A stretch of 49,209 bases of DNA from Aporhodopirellula aestuarii (GTDB lineage: Bacteria; Planctomycetota; Planctomycetia; Pirellulales; Pirellulaceae), in assembly GCF_023701485.1 (NCBI RefSeq), contig NZ_JAMQBK010000084.1, positions 1-49,209 on the forward strand. The letters are read 5' to 3'. The number at the start of each line of letters is the position of its first letter. The stretch's first letter is position 1. Below are positions 34,973 to 44,494 of this stretch, piece after piece. The position numbers were made by a program, and so were the translations under genes. The notes beneath the pieces were generated by a model. That model saw only the letters and a list, made by a program, of their open reading frames with translations. It was not told the DNA's origin and searched no databases.

Positions 34973-36313
34973 TCATTCAATCTCTTCCGGTGGTTCGGGA
35001 AGATAGAACGACAACACGCTGCCAAGCGCGTAGACGAACAATGCGACAATGCCCGCCGCGACCGCGGTGCTGCCGGATGGCAAAAGCGTGGTCACGTAAG
35101 CCGTCACGGCGGCGAATGAAGTCCCGATCATGCGGCCGCCGATGTTCGCGGCAAAGCTCTCTCCGGTCCCACGTAGATGCAGTGGGAAGACACGCGGCAG
35201 GTAGTTGCCCCAAAAGCTGAACTGGGCCACCGTCAGCATGCCGGCGACGAAAATGCCCCACTTGAGCAATTCGAGGTTATCGCGTGCGGGATAGAAGTAC
35301 AGCAACGGCACGAGGAACAATCCCGGCCACTGAAACACTCGCAAGAGCCAACGCCGACTGACGATGATCATCGCGAGCGAAGCGAGTACGAAACGACCGA
35401 CCAGGCCGCCGAACTCTTGATATCCGTTCACCGTGGCTGCGATCTTTTGTTCGGTTTGCTTCCGCTGCGGCACGGGCATGTCCGCGGTCGCCTCTTGCAC
35501 TTCCGGCAAGTTCGGAACGATCGAAGGGGTTTGCTGCAACGCTCCGAAGGCCGCCCCGTAACTGCAAGCGAACATCAACGTGGTCACGATCGTCGTGCGA
35601 CGTAGTTTCGGTGCGAACAACTCCGCGATGCTCGGACGCTGCAACGTGCCTTCGGCTTTCATCTGCGCCCATTGAGGCGACTCAGGCAAGAACGGCCGGA
35701 TCAGGATCAACGGGATCGCTGGGATCACGCCTGAAATGACCGTGTACCGCCACGCTTCATGGCCGCCGACGATTTCAGGTAGCGACGCCGCGTAGTGAAT
35801 CGAGAGGTAGTTGGCGCCGGTGACCAATAACCCGCCGATCGATGAGAACGCTTGCGTGTATCCCAACACCGCCTCGCGTTGTTTGGGTTCGGGAAACAAT
35901 TCTGCCAGCCACGCGACCGCGGCAACGAATTCAACACACACGCCAATGAACGTTGTGCAGCGAAAGAACAGCAGCCATTCGACCGAGGTTACGAATCCAC
36001 TCGCCATTGCCGATAAGGCGTACAAGAAGATGCTGATGACGAGCACACGGCGACGCCCCCATAGGTCCGTGAGGTATCCGCCGAGCAATCCGAACACGCC
36101 ACCAACCATGGCGGGTACGAAAAACAGGATGCCACGCCAGTACTCAAATTCGGGTGTGCCGGGCAACGCACCGACCAATTCGGAAAGCGCCGGACGAAGG
36201 ATCAGCGGCAACATCAACAATTCGTAGATGTCGAACGCGAATCCGATCGCCGCAATGATACAGACGATCCATTTGACCGTGGTGGAAGGTGGCGTGTAGG
36301 CGGAGGAAGGCAA
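34973..36313 (-). CDS. MFS transporter
   Basis: A 446-residue permease with 12 predicted membrane segments. Family signatures are the loop GGYLTDLWGRRRVLV after segment two and RGTGESFAANIGGRMIG in the C-terminal half; WGNYLPRVFPLHLR is like sugar/acid transporter members. Early residues FDIYELLML are also typical of the sialate/aromatic acid branch. The loop between segments six and seven is charged, with LPESPQWAQ near 210. The substrate cannot be told. The first codon is TTG at 36313 with no better in-frame start before segment one. The gene lies downstream of a secreted PQQ-type protein gene on the same strand, with about 110 bases between them. Confidence 0.88.
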   Translation of the reverse strand: MPSSAYTPPSTTVKWIVCIIAAIGFAFDIYELLMLPLILRPALSELVGALPGTPEFEYWRGILFFVPAMVGGVFGLLGGYLTDLWGRRRVLVISIFLYALSAMASGFVTSVEWLLFFRCTTFIGVCVEFVAAVAWLAELFPEPKQREAVLGYTQAFSSIGGLLVTGANYLSIHYAASLPEIVGGHEAWRYTVISGVIPAIPLILIRPFLPESPQWAQMKAEGTLQRPSIAELFAPKLRRTTIVTTLMFACSYGAAFGALQQTPSIVPNLPEVQEATADMPVPQRKQTEQKIAATVNGYQEFGGLVGRFVLASLAMIIVSRRWLLRVFQWPGLFLVPLLYFYPARDNLELLKWGIFVAGMLTVAQFSFWGNYLPRVFPLHLRGTGESFAANIGGRMIGTSFAAVTAYVTTLLPSGSTAVAAGIVALFVYALGSVLSFYLPEPPEEIE

Positions 36314-36422
36314 TCGGGAGATCTCGACGAAGAGGGCAGGACGTGTGATGCGGTGTTGACGCCAGCGGAACGGTTACGCCTCGATGTGATAGGGAGGCGA
36401 TTGGTCTGCGGGCGTGCGACGG

Positions 36423-38651
36423 TTATTCGTTCGCACTCACGTTCACGTTGTCGATAATGATCTCCGCGTTGGTAGCGTTTCCGAACAGTCCGGGGCTGCC
36501 GATCGTGTTAGGCGACTCATCCGTTGCCGTGATCATCCAATCCGCGGGCTCGGATTCGGAACGCGGCCAAACTTTGCCACGCAGTACCGCGAGTCCATCT
36601 TCGTTCGAGGCGCGAAGTTTCAGCGTGTACCACTGGTCCGCTTTCCACTCCAGCGGCACGCTCTTGGCCATCCTCAACTGGGCGGCCCACGTTCGGATTT
36701 GCAACTGCTGCGATTCACCCATCAAGTCCAATGTGTATCGCTGAGCGATGACGCCCATGTCAGGCAGTTTGGCGGTGCCCCCGGCGGCTTTAACATCGGC
36801 CGTGATGGTGTAGTCATGCAGTTCGGTGGGCCCAAACCAAGTTTGGCTACGGGTGCCTTTGGGGATCGTCGTGATCTTCACGATCGCGGGGTCACCGTCG
36901 ACGACCCGAGGCTCGTGGCGATATCGAGCGCCGATCCAAGTGACCGGAACCTCGCCGGCGGCAAAGTCGAAATGCCACGGCAGCGGACCGATAGCCCGCA
37001 AACGAGATTGGGCGTCGATGTCATTAAGGGAAGCGGTAACGGTAATCGCGCCGTGCGAGTCCGAGTCGGCGACATGGAGCACGCCGTTGGCGTCAATGTT
37101 TGCGTCGCCGGAGACGCTAAAACGGATCGAATTGAAAGGCGGTGTGGCAACGCGAGCACCGTTGACGTCAAATGCCCCGACTTTCAATGGCAGCGATTCG
37201 CCCGGTCGAACGATCGCTTCGGCAGGAATTAGCTGCAACTGCGCGACGGAATTTTCCGTCGCGTTTTGACTCGGAGTTTCCGGGTCAGGTGACGTGTTCT
37301 TCGCGAGTGCGGGGCGTGTTTGTGGCTCGCCGATACAGTACAAACCTGCAGTCGTGGGAAGGTAGATCTTGCCGTGTGATGCAATGGGCGAACCGCCGAC
37401 GTCGTGTCCCTTGGGCAAGCGAACTTTGAACAACGTTTCGACGCCGTTTTCGGTCGGCCGCATGACGTGGAAGATACCCGTTGACGTTGCCGCGTAAATT
37501 TTACCGTCAGCATATAACAAGCTGCCTCGCATCGCCGTTCCGAGCTTGAGCGGTTTTCCAATCAGCTCTCCCGTTTCGGTGTCTAAGACATGCATCCGCG
37601 ACGAGTCCTCGACGACATACAGCCGGCCATCGAGCAACAACGGCGAACTTTTTCCAACGGTGAGTTCCTCGGTCCGCCACAATTCCGCCGACGCCGAATC
37701 GGGTGACGCAAACAACGAATCGATGCAGACAACGGCGCCCATCGCGGTACCCTCAGGATTCTCTTCGCCGTGAGTCGCAAAGACTTTTCCGCTCGAGTCG
37801 ACCGCAGCGGAAGTGTTGATCCCGCGGCGAGAGATCGTTTCGCTCCACAGAATCTTTCCGGTGCGCGGCTGCATTCCGTACACGTTCCCATCACCGGCAC
37901 CGGCGATCATCACAGCTTGCCCGTCGATCATGCGAATCACCGGGGTGCTGTACGTGGTGTCTTCGGGTAGCGGGCGTGTGCTGGTTGTCCAAACGAGTTG
38001 TCCGTCCATCTTGTCAAACGCGAAGAAGCGATGAGCCGGTTTCGCCGACGTGTCCCAACCCGTCGTCACGCCGCTGATGATGACCAAGTTTTCAAAAACG
38101 ACAGGTGTGTTTGTTCGCCCGCCATACGTGCTGAGCATGCCGAACTCTTCGCTGAGCGATCGCGACCACAGCGTCTTGCCGCTTTCCGCGTCCAGGCATT
38201 GGAACAGACAGCACGCGCCCAACGCATACACACGATTGGATTCGGGATCACCACAAACGTTGGACCAACCAACGCGTTCGGCGGGAAGATCAGAAAGGAA
38301 GACGTTGTAGATGTTTTCCCACAACAGTTCGCCTGAAGACGCGTCGAGGCAGATCACCTTCTCGGCGTCTCGAGGAGTTCCGGGTTGGTCTCGCACGATC
38401 GTAAAGAGACGCCCGTTCATCACGATCGGCGTCGAGATACCAGCCGCCAGTTCGCTTTTGAAAATGACGTTGCTGCCATCTCCACCCTTGGGATCAAAGC
38501 GATCGACCAAGCCGGTTTCGAGCGACACGCGGTCTTGGTTCGGGCCGTTCCACGCCGGCCAATCCATCGGGTCACGCGTTTGAGCGTTCGATACGGAGCA
38601 AAACAGAGAAACGAAACAAACCAAACTCAAACCAAGGCGAGCAGGTTGCAT
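36423..38651 (-). CDS. Secreted PQQ-like beta-propeller protein with C-terminal jelly-roll module
   Basis: A 742-residue exported protein. Signal peptide MQPARLGLSLVCFVSLFCSVSNAQ-like (positions 1 to about 24). The mature part begins DWPAWNGPNQDR, followed by about seven PQQ-type blades to about residue 440 (LDASSGELLWEN, LDAESGKTLWSR, MQPRTGKILWSE, LDTETGELIGK). An Ig-like (Big) domain (about 470-540) with VRPGESLPLKVGAFDVNG follows. The last 200 residues (WHFDFAAGEVPVTWIGARY, TITADVKAAGGTAKLPD, IIIDNVNVS) look like a DUF1080/laminin-G-like jelly roll. Together this suggests a sugar-related or surface-binding protein. ATG 38651 gives the best signal peptide; ORF codons further upstream add unrelated polar sequence. 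Confidence 0.83.
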   Translation of the reverse strand: MQPARLGLSLVCFVSLFCSVSNAQTRDPMDWPAWNGPNQDRVSLETGLVDRFDPKGGDGSNVIFKSELAAGISTPIVMNGRLFTIVRDQPGTPRDAEKVICLDASSGELLWENIYNVFLSDLPAERVGWSNVCGDPESNRVYALGACCLFQCLDAESGKTLWSRSLSEEFGMLSTYGGRTNTPVVFENLVIISGVTTGWDTSAKPAHRFFAFDKMDGQLVWTTSTRPLPEDTTYSTPVIRMIDGQAVMIAGAGDGNVYGMQPRTGKILWSETISRRGINTSAAVDSSGKVFATHGEENPEGTAMGAVVCIDSLFASPDSASAELWRTEELTVGKSSPLLLDGRLYVVEDSSRMHVLDTETGELIGKPLKLGTAMRGSLLYADGKIYAATSTGIFHVMRPTENGVETLFKVRLPKGHDVGGSPIASHGKIYLPTTAGLYCIGEPQTRPALAKNTSPDPETPSQNATENSVAQLQLIPAEAIVRPGESLPLKVGAFDVNGARVATPPFNSIRFSVSGDANIDANGVLHVADSDSHGAITVTASLNDIDAQSRLRAIGPLPWHFDFAAGEVPVTWIGARYRHEPRVVDGDPAIVKITTIPKGTRSQTWFGPTELHDYTITADVKAAGGTAKLPDMGVIAQRYTLDLMGESQQLQIRTWAAQLRMAKSVPLEWKADQWYTLKLRASNEDGLAVLRGKVWPRSESEPADWMITATDESPNTIGSPGLFGNATNAEIIIDNVNVSANE

Positions 38652-38905
38652 GTGGGGCACTTTCAGGCAGGATTCACGCATCAGCGCGGGTAGGGGATCA
38701 TTAACACGCGATATTCTGCTAATCGCTGTTACCGCGGAGAAGGGGCAAAATCCCAAAAATGTTGACAGGAACACTGCCCGGGCGCTTGCAACACCTCGGG
38801 AGCCCCGGTGTCGGGGTTCCACTCACCCGATTGTCCGCTTGATACCGGGCAGGGAATCGACTTTCGCGTAGGGCACGCGTTCGCGGGGCAAAGGTGGTTC
38901 GCGAA

Positions 38906-40525
38906 TCACGCCGAGTCGATTTTGCTCAGTGCCCGCATCAGGGCGAGTGTTGCCTCGGCCTCTTCGGCGACAATGTGATTCACGCCGAGTCGCTTTAACC
39001 GTGGCGCACTGGCTTGATATCGACATCGCACAATAAGTTTTCCCGAACGATTGATCTTGCGAATCGCCCGCACAATTTTGACCGCCGAGACGTCTTGCGG
39101 GACGCAAACCACACACAGTGGGCAATCGATCACACCGGCCAATTTCAACACTTGCCCGTCGCTGGCGTCACCCACAACCGTCCGGAAACCCGCCTGCGCG
39201 AACGGTTGCAGGTTGATGGGGCTGAGGTCAATGAGACAGACGTCTTTCCCCATCGTCTCGAGCTGGGAGGTCAGTCGGCCGCCGATCGGCCCCGCTCCGA
39301 TGACCGTAGCACGCTCGTTGGGCATCTTAACGGTAACCATATCCGCTTCCGCTTCGTCCGTCATCGAGCCTACACCGATGAGTCGAAGTCCGGTCTGCAT
39401 GAGCGGTGGCGTCAAGACAAGTGAACCGACCGCCACAGCAACAACGCGTTGATATTCGATTTCTTCGACCACGCCGGATTGAAGCCCGAGTAACACCAGC
39501 ACAAATGCAAACTCACCGATGTGCGCCAGGCCCAAGCCCATTCCGAGCGAATGGCGAAACGGCATGCCTGTCAAACGAAGCGCCACCGCTCCGGCCAAAG
39601 TTTTAATCACAACGACGCCCGCGAGTGCTGACAACATCACGAGTGGTTCTTGCCAAAACAAACGGGGATCAAAAATCAGTCCGAGACCGACAAAAAAGAT
39701 CGCGGCAAATGTTTCGCGAAACGGCAACACAAGCGCATCGATCTGGTGAGTCCAACGGTTGCCGTTGAAAATCAATCCCGCTGCAAAGGCACCCACCGCG
39801 GGTGGCAATCCGACCTCGTGCGCACCCAACGTGACGCCACCGAGCGAAACGATTGTGAACAAAATTACCAGCTCGGGACTGCGGTAACCCGCGAAGAACG
39901 GGATCACCCACAGCGAAAGTAATCCACGCAGCGCCGCGATGACAAAAATGAAAGCGATCGAGATTGCGGCCAGCGTGACGTACGCGTGCAGGCCGGGGGC
40001 TTTGGCCGATCCGGTCAGTAGCGGAACGAGCAACAATAGCGGGACCAGAGCCGCGTCCTGAAACAGCAAGATTCCGATCGCCCGTCGGCCGTGCGTTTTG
40101 CGTGACTGCCCCCAGTCCGACAACGCTTTGAAAACCAACACCGTGCTGCTGAACGCGACCCCCGATCCGATCAAAACCGATGACTGCCACGTCAAACCGA
40201 GTCCGACCAAGGTGGCCGAGACGGGGATCCCCACCAAACTCATTTGAGCGAAACCGCCGATCAAAAAGTTTTTACCCAAGCGACTCAGGTCATCCAGCGA
40301 AAACTCGATGCCGATGGAGAACAACAGCAAGAACACACCGACTTCGGCGAAATGTTCGAGTTGATGAGCGTCATTCGAGATCCATCCCAGACCGCCCTGG
40401 CCTAGCAACGCTCCCACGACCAGATAACCGATCAGGACCGTCGACCGCATCCAACGACAGACCAACGCAGCGACTAATCCGGCGCTGAGGATGATCAGAA
40501 GGTCGTGGATAAGGGATTGGGTCAT
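38906..40525 (-). CDS. KefB/KefC-type cation:proton antiporter with TrkA-N domain
   Basis: A 539-residue CPA2-family protein. About 12 membrane segments (residues 5-375) include GYLVVGALLGQGGLGWIS, LLLFSIGIEFSLDDL, LLFQDAALVPLLL and FAAIFFVGLGLIFD. The C-terminal TrkA-N Rossmann domain (about 395-510) opens with VIGAGPIGGRL, the NAD-binding glycine motif, and has VVGDASDGQVLKLAG. Such proteins exchange K+ or Na+ for protons under redox or NAD control; glutathione gating is known in KefC but not shown here. ATG 40525; divergent from the glutaredoxin/DsbD-type gene, about 300 bases between. Secure family call. Confidence 0.92.
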   Translation of the reverse strand: MTQSLIHDLLIILSAGLVAALVCRWMRSTVLIGYLVVGALLGQGGLGWISNDAHQLEHFAEVGVFLLLFSIGIEFSLDDLSRLGKNFLIGGFAQMSLVGIPVSATLVGLGLTWQSSVLIGSGVAFSSTVLVFKALSDWGQSRKTHGRRAIGILLFQDAALVPLLLLVPLLTGSAKAPGLHAYVTLAAISIAFIFVIAALRGLLSLWVIPFFAGYRSPELVILFTIVSLGGVTLGAHEVGLPPAVGAFAAGLIFNGNRWTHQIDALVLPFRETFAAIFFVGLGLIFDPRLFWQEPLVMLSALAGVVVIKTLAGAVALRLTGMPFRHSLGMGLGLAHIGEFAFVLVLLGLQSGVVEEIEYQRVVAVAVGSLVLTPPLMQTGLRLIGVGSMTDEAEADMVTVKMPNERATVIGAGPIGGRLTSQLETMGKDVCLIDLSPINLQPFAQAGFRTVVGDASDGQVLKLAGVIDCPLCVVCVPQDVSAVKIVRAIRKINRSGKLIVRCRYQASAPRLKRLGVNHIVAEEAEATLALMRALSKIDSA

Positions 40526-40833
40526 GGGGTGAGCTTATGCGGAACGGTTCGGCAGGGCCATGCCGATCGGGAATGTCAGGCGCCCTGCGTCCTGCTATCG
40601 GCCGACGCTCTCGTGTGATCATTCGGCTTTTGTTGGTAAGGCCGATTCGACACAGTTTGTGCCTTGGTTGCGCGCTCATCTGCACGCGCGCATCGATCGG
40701 CAATCCATTGGAAGATCTTGTAGCGAGCGGAACGTCCGTGTGGGAGAGGTCTGAGGCGGCAAAAAGGCGTAGCGGCATATTTTTTGCGACCACATCACGC
40801 TCTCGGGTCTAATGATACGTTCCCCCACCCACC
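40526..40833. other. Divergent intergenic region
   Basis: About 308 bases between the antiporter and the glutaredoxin/DsbD-type gene. It carries C-rich and T-rich runs (ATATTTTTTG near 40780) and TAATGAT near 40810 that may be a -10-like element for the rightward gene. No gene seen. Confidence 0.35.
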
Positions 40834-42480
40834 ATGAGTCCCCTCATGACCCGCCTGCTGCCCCTGCTCGTTGCTTCCTGTGGTTTGCTTGTTTTGCTAG
40901 GCGAGACGTCGTCGCGGTGTGTTGCCGACGAACCTCCCAACATTGTGCAGATGGAAGTTTTCGTTCGCGGCGACTTGGCCTCCGCCGAGACCGTCGCGAA
41001 TTACGTCCGCGACCTCGAAGCTCGAGTCCAGGGATTGGAGGTCATCACGCGAGACGTGATCAAAGACCGCCAGCATCTGGCCCGACTGTATGAACTGACC
41101 CAAAAAGCGGGACGCGACAAACCAGTCGTCCCCGCGTTCTATTGCTGCGACCGGATGTATTTTGGGTTTGAGAACGCCGCGACGAGTGGACCGGCGATCG
41201 AAGAACTTTTTACCGCGGACGTCTACACCCGGGCCACCTGCCAGCACTGTATCGATGCCAAACGCTTTCTCAAGGTGCTCGAAAAGCGATGGCCCGCGAT
41301 CCGTTTCCGCATCTATGAAATCACCAACGACGTCGCCGCCCGCCAGCGTTGGGAGGCGCTCTGTCGTGGCGGTGGGTCTGCTCCAGGTCTGCCTGTCATC
41401 GATTTCGGCAGGCATGTCATTATCGGGTATCAAGGGGATGAGGTAACCGGAAAACAGATCGAGGATTTGATCCGGAAAAAATCTCGTATCACACCGTCGC
41501 CAGGGATCAACGACCAATCCAGCAGGTTGCCGATACGCGGAACGGGTCCGTTGCTCCTGATGCCGCAGCTTTGGATGACCGGAATGTTGCAGGAGGACAT
41601 TGCTGGCGATGAGCCGGCGAATGAATCGGTGATGGACATGGGGGAGTTCGCATTGCCCGACGAAGCCACCGACGCGGATACGGGTGAAGCATCCTTCGAC
41701 GACGAACCGATCGCATCGGCGGAAAGTGTCGAGTCCATCGAGGTGCCTGTCTTCGGCGAACTGCGAGTCCGAGATTTGGGGATGCCTCTGTTCTCTTTTC
41801 TGGTCGGGTTGGTCGACGGATTTAACCCGTGCGCGATGTGGGTATTGGTGTTCCTGCTAAGTGTCCTGGTGAACGTCAAAGATCGACGCAAGATTATTCT
41901 CATTGCAGGAACGTTCGTGTTCGTCAGCGGGGCGGCCTATTACGCATTCATGGCCGCTTGGTTGAGCCTCTTTCTGTTTATCGGCATCGCCAGACCCGTG
42001 CAGATTGCCCTGGGAGTGCTAGCGCTTTTTATCGGTGTGGTGAACGTCAAGGATTTTTTTGCGTTCAAAAAGGGCATCTCGTTTTCGATTCCCGAGAGCC
42101 AAAAGCCCGGGCTTTATCGCCGGGTACGAAAGATCGTCGAAGCGAAATACTTGACCGCGGCGATCGCGGGTGCGGTGGCGCTGGCCGTCGTCGTGAACAT
42201 GGTCGAGCTGCTCTGCACCGCCGGTCTGCCGGCGCTTTTCACCCAAGTCCTCACGCTGCAAGAATTGCCGCTTTGGCAAAACCACCTGTACCTGCTGATC
42301 TACATTCTCGCTTACATGCTCGACGACATGGTTCTGGTTTCGATCGTCGTCGTCACGCTTTCGCATCGAAAGCTGCAGGAACGAGAAGGACAGTGGCTGA
42401 AATTGCTCAGCGGCTTAGTCATTCTCGCCCTCGGGCTCTGCATGCTGTTCCGCCCCGAATGGTTGCAACTCGGCTCGTGA
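40834..42480 (+). CDS. Glutaredoxin-like and DsbD/CcdA-like fusion protein
   Basis: A 548-residue redox membrane protein. A signal segment (LLPLLVASCGLLVLLG, about 8-23) is followed by a periplasmic N-terminal part with FYCCD (Cys104, 105) and a thioredoxin/glutaredoxin-type CxxC (Cys136, Cys139 in ATCQHC) in a domain ending GLPVIDFG and VIIGYQGDEVTGKQIEDLI. An acidic linker fills about 255-305. A six-helix membrane domain (about 315-545) carries Cys333 in NPCAMW and Cys461 in LLCTAGLPALF, the buried pair seen in DsbD/CcdA. It should carry electrons across the membrane to the exported dithiol domain. ATG 40846 is an alternative start. Family and layout strong; partner unknown. Confidence 0.85.
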   Translation: MSPLMTRLLPLLVASCGLLVLLGETSSRCVADEPPNIVQMEVFVRGDLASAETVANYVRDLEARVQGLEVITRDVIKDRQHLARLYELTQKAGRDKPVVPAFYCCDRMYFGFENAATSGPAIEELFTADVYTRATCQHCIDAKRFLKVLEKRWPAIRFRIYEITNDVAARQRWEALCRGGGSAPGLPVIDFGRHVIIGYQGDEVTGKQIEDLIRKKSRITPSPGINDQSSRLPIRGTGPLLLMPQLWMTGMLQEDIAGDEPANESVMDMGEFALPDEATDADTGEASFDDEPIASAESVESIEVPVFGELRVRDLGMPLFSFLVGLVDGFNPCAMWVLVFLLSVLVNVKDRRKIILIAGTFVFVSGAAYYAFMAAWLSLFLFIGIARPVQIALGVLALFIGVVNVKDFFAFKKGISFSIPESQKPGLYRRVRKIVEAKYLTAAIAGAVALAVVVNMVELLCTAGLPALFTQVLTLQELPLWQNHLYLLIYILAYMLDDMVLVSIVVVTLSHRKLQEREGQWLKLLSGLVILALGLCMLFRPEWLQLGS

Positions 42481-42487
42481 GTTTCCC

Positions 42488-42552
42488 GATTCGATGAGCA
42501 TTCGCGATTCGATGAGCATTCGCGATTCGATGAGCATTCGCGATTCGATGAG
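42488..42552 (+). repeat. 18-bp tandem repeat, three full copies plus 11 bp
   Basis: GATTCGATGAGCATTCGC is repeated without change at 42488, 42506 and 42524, followed by a partial copy to 42552. It starts eight bases after the stop codon of the glutaredoxin/DsbD-type gene. The unit is six codons long but read only in a non-coding frame. Likely a polymerase-slippage array. Confidence 0.9.
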
Positions 42553-42720
42553 AGCGGAATGCCCGTCCGCAGGACGTCGAGGCACTTTGGGAGGGGAGTG
42601 CGTCGTCCTGCTGCCGCCGCGCAAAAAAACAGAGCCACCGCGAGCGTCCGCCTCGTACCCGCGGTGACCCAAATTGCGTCAAGGTGGCGAGATCGAATCG
42701 CCACCGGGGAATCGGACTAC

Positions 42721-43194
42721 TCAGGTCATCTCTGCGACAAACGAAACATAGTCAGTCGCCGACACGATTCCGAGCAGTCGTTTGTCATGGTTGATGACCG
42801 GAACATGGTGAACTTGATGTTTGACCATCAACTGCGCGACTTTCTGCAGTGAATCGTTCTGCTCTGCCGTGACGGTCGCATTCGACATCACGCTCGCGAC
42901 TTCGTCGCTGCCCAAGCATTCTCGGATCAGATCGACAACCAGATAGCTTTCGTCGTAGATCGCCATGTCGCAGTCGAGCGTTCGTTCCGCATCCTGGATC
43001 AAACGCAACATGTCGCTCACCGTGATAATGCCCTTCAGGCAACCGTCCTGATCAACGACAGGCAAGGCGGAGAGATGTTCCTCCGTCATCTTTTCAACGG
43101 CATCTTGGATCGTGTCGGTTTCCATAACCGTGATCGGCTGTCGCCGCATGAAGCTATGAATAGGAGTCCGCAAGTCGGTTTGTGTGGCGCTCAT
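42721..43194 (-). CDS. Tandem CBS-domain protein
   Basis: A 157-residue protein made of two CBS motifs and little else. The first CBS spans about 14-72 (TPIHSFMRRQPITVMETDTI, LSALPVVDQDGCLKGIITVSDML). The second spans about 98-155 (VASVMSNATVTAEQN, HHVPVINHDKRLLGIVSATDYVS). The pair forms a Bateman module that binds adenosyl ligands and senses energy or nucleotide state; here it is free-standing. An acidic loop between the domains contains DESYLVVDLI. ATG 43194. Its target protein is not identified and no enzyme gene is adjacent. Confidence 0.9.
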   Translation of the reverse strand: MSATQTDLRTPIHSFMRRQPITVMETDTIQDAVEKMTEEHLSALPVVDQDGCLKGIITVSDMLRLIQDAERTLDCDMAIYDESYLVVDLIRECLGSDEVASVMSNATVTAEQNDSLQKVAQLMVKHQVHHVPVINHDKRLLGIVSATDYVSFVAEMT

Positions 43195-43945
43195 CGTATT
43201 GCCTCGGATCAGTTTAGACGGACGACATCAGGCACCCAATGTGTTGATGCTCACTGCGTTAACTTGCAAACATCGTACCCCCATCCATTTTGCTAAGATC
43301 GCCCCGGTTTTAGCGTCCATTAACCCGCATAATGTGCGCAGGACGCACGATCCGCGTGACGTTTCGCACAGTTATGACGATTGGTGCACTTCCCTGCACA
43401 CTTCAAGTCGGCAGGCCGAGGGGCAGAAAAATCGAGTCAAAAGAAATCATTTGCTGGCAACATCGAAGTGGACGCGGCGTCGCTGCATGCATCTCACCAC
43501 GTGTGGTGTGTCTTGCTAGGCACAAACCGCTGTCAGAATGCCAAGTTGGCATCACAATAGAGAACTTGGGTCGCGAAAGCACGGTTCTTGCGTTGGACGC
43601 CAATCAACCAAGCTGGTTCGTTGTTGGTCATGCTCGGCCGCAACGTCGAAACCATGTTGGGTGCGAATTGGCATGGAGCTTGCGACTGCGTAGGCGGGTC
43701 GGGTCCCCAACGATGTAGAGACAAATCGGAAGTGTCCAACTCGAAGGTGTATTCATGAAGATGAACAATGATGCGTCGGCTGTAAATTGAGCGTCGAAAC
43801 CATCATCAGGTGGTTGCTTGGATATAATCCTCTTATCATCGTGGCGCTTGGGACTGGTCCGCATGACGAGTCACTCTAAAACAAGAAGGATGCTTGTTTG
43901 GCATCTGTTGTTTTTGGGCACGAACACAAATAACGGGGTACCTGA
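43195..43945. other. Gene-poor stretch between CBS and BON genes
   Basis: About 750 bases without a credible gene. A plus-strand ORF at 43332-43718 lacks any recognisable domain and overlaps equally long reverse ORFs. TATAAT at 43823-43828 is a -10-like match, without a matching -35 at the proper distance. It probably holds promoters for both flanking genes and degenerate sequence. Confidence 0.4.
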
Positions 43946-44212
43946 ATGTTCACTACGCTTGACCAGCCAAGACAGTCAAAGTCACTGCTGATCACACCGC
44001 CACGCCGAGTCGATCCGGTCGTGGAAGCGATCCTGCAAGCACTCGCTGATTCGAATCGATGCGGGTTGCGTGAGGCACGTTGCCGCGTCGACCAAGGCGT
44101 TGCTACGCTGTTTGGAACCGTTGATTCGTTTTATCTCAAACAGCTCGCTCAAGAAATTGTCCGCCACGTCCCCGCGGTGACAGCTGTTCGCAACAAGTTG
44201 CACGTGCGGTAG
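43946..44212 (+). CDS. BON-domain protein
   Basis: An 88-residue protein with one BON (bacterial OsmY and nodulation) domain across about 25-87: VEAILQALADSNRCGLREARCRVDQGV, then the conserved GVATLFGTVDSFYLKQLAQE with the central glycine, and VTAVRNKL at the end. BON modules bind phospholipids or support the cell envelope under osmotic stress. No signal peptide is seen, so it may be cytoplasmic or shorter than its exported relatives. ATG 43946 with a weak GGGG-like site. It stands alone between gene-poor stretches. Confidence 0.8.
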   Translation: MFTTLDQPRQSKSLLITPPRRVDPVVEAILQALADSNRCGLREARCRVDQGVATLFGTVDSFYLKQLAQEIVRHVPAVTAVRNKLHVR

Positions 44213-44494
44213 CTTGAAAACTCTTGCTTGCGATCAATTACCTGCGCTATTTGCTATGTCTGATGCGACGTTCCTGATCGCCCGCGGTTGCTCCTCATGA
44301 TTTTGCCGTGGAGCGAAAGCCAAATCGATCGCCAGGTTTCGATTTGAGCGTTCGATAGAAGACCGTGACTCATTGCCACGTCTAACCGGTGAGTGTGGCA
44401 TCGTGTCGAGGAACTTTATGAATGGTGGGCTCGGTGTTGCGCATTGTCGCACTTCGGTTTGCTCATCCATCACTCAATCTAACCCTAGTTAGGC

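Noticed and set aside
43332..43718. 128-residue plus-strand ORF
   Set aside because: No recognisable domain, atypical composition and overlapping reverse ORFs of similar length; listed as gene-poor DNA.
43823..43828. TATAAT promoter call
   Set aside because: No -35 element at 16-18 bases; kept only as a note in the intergenic entry.
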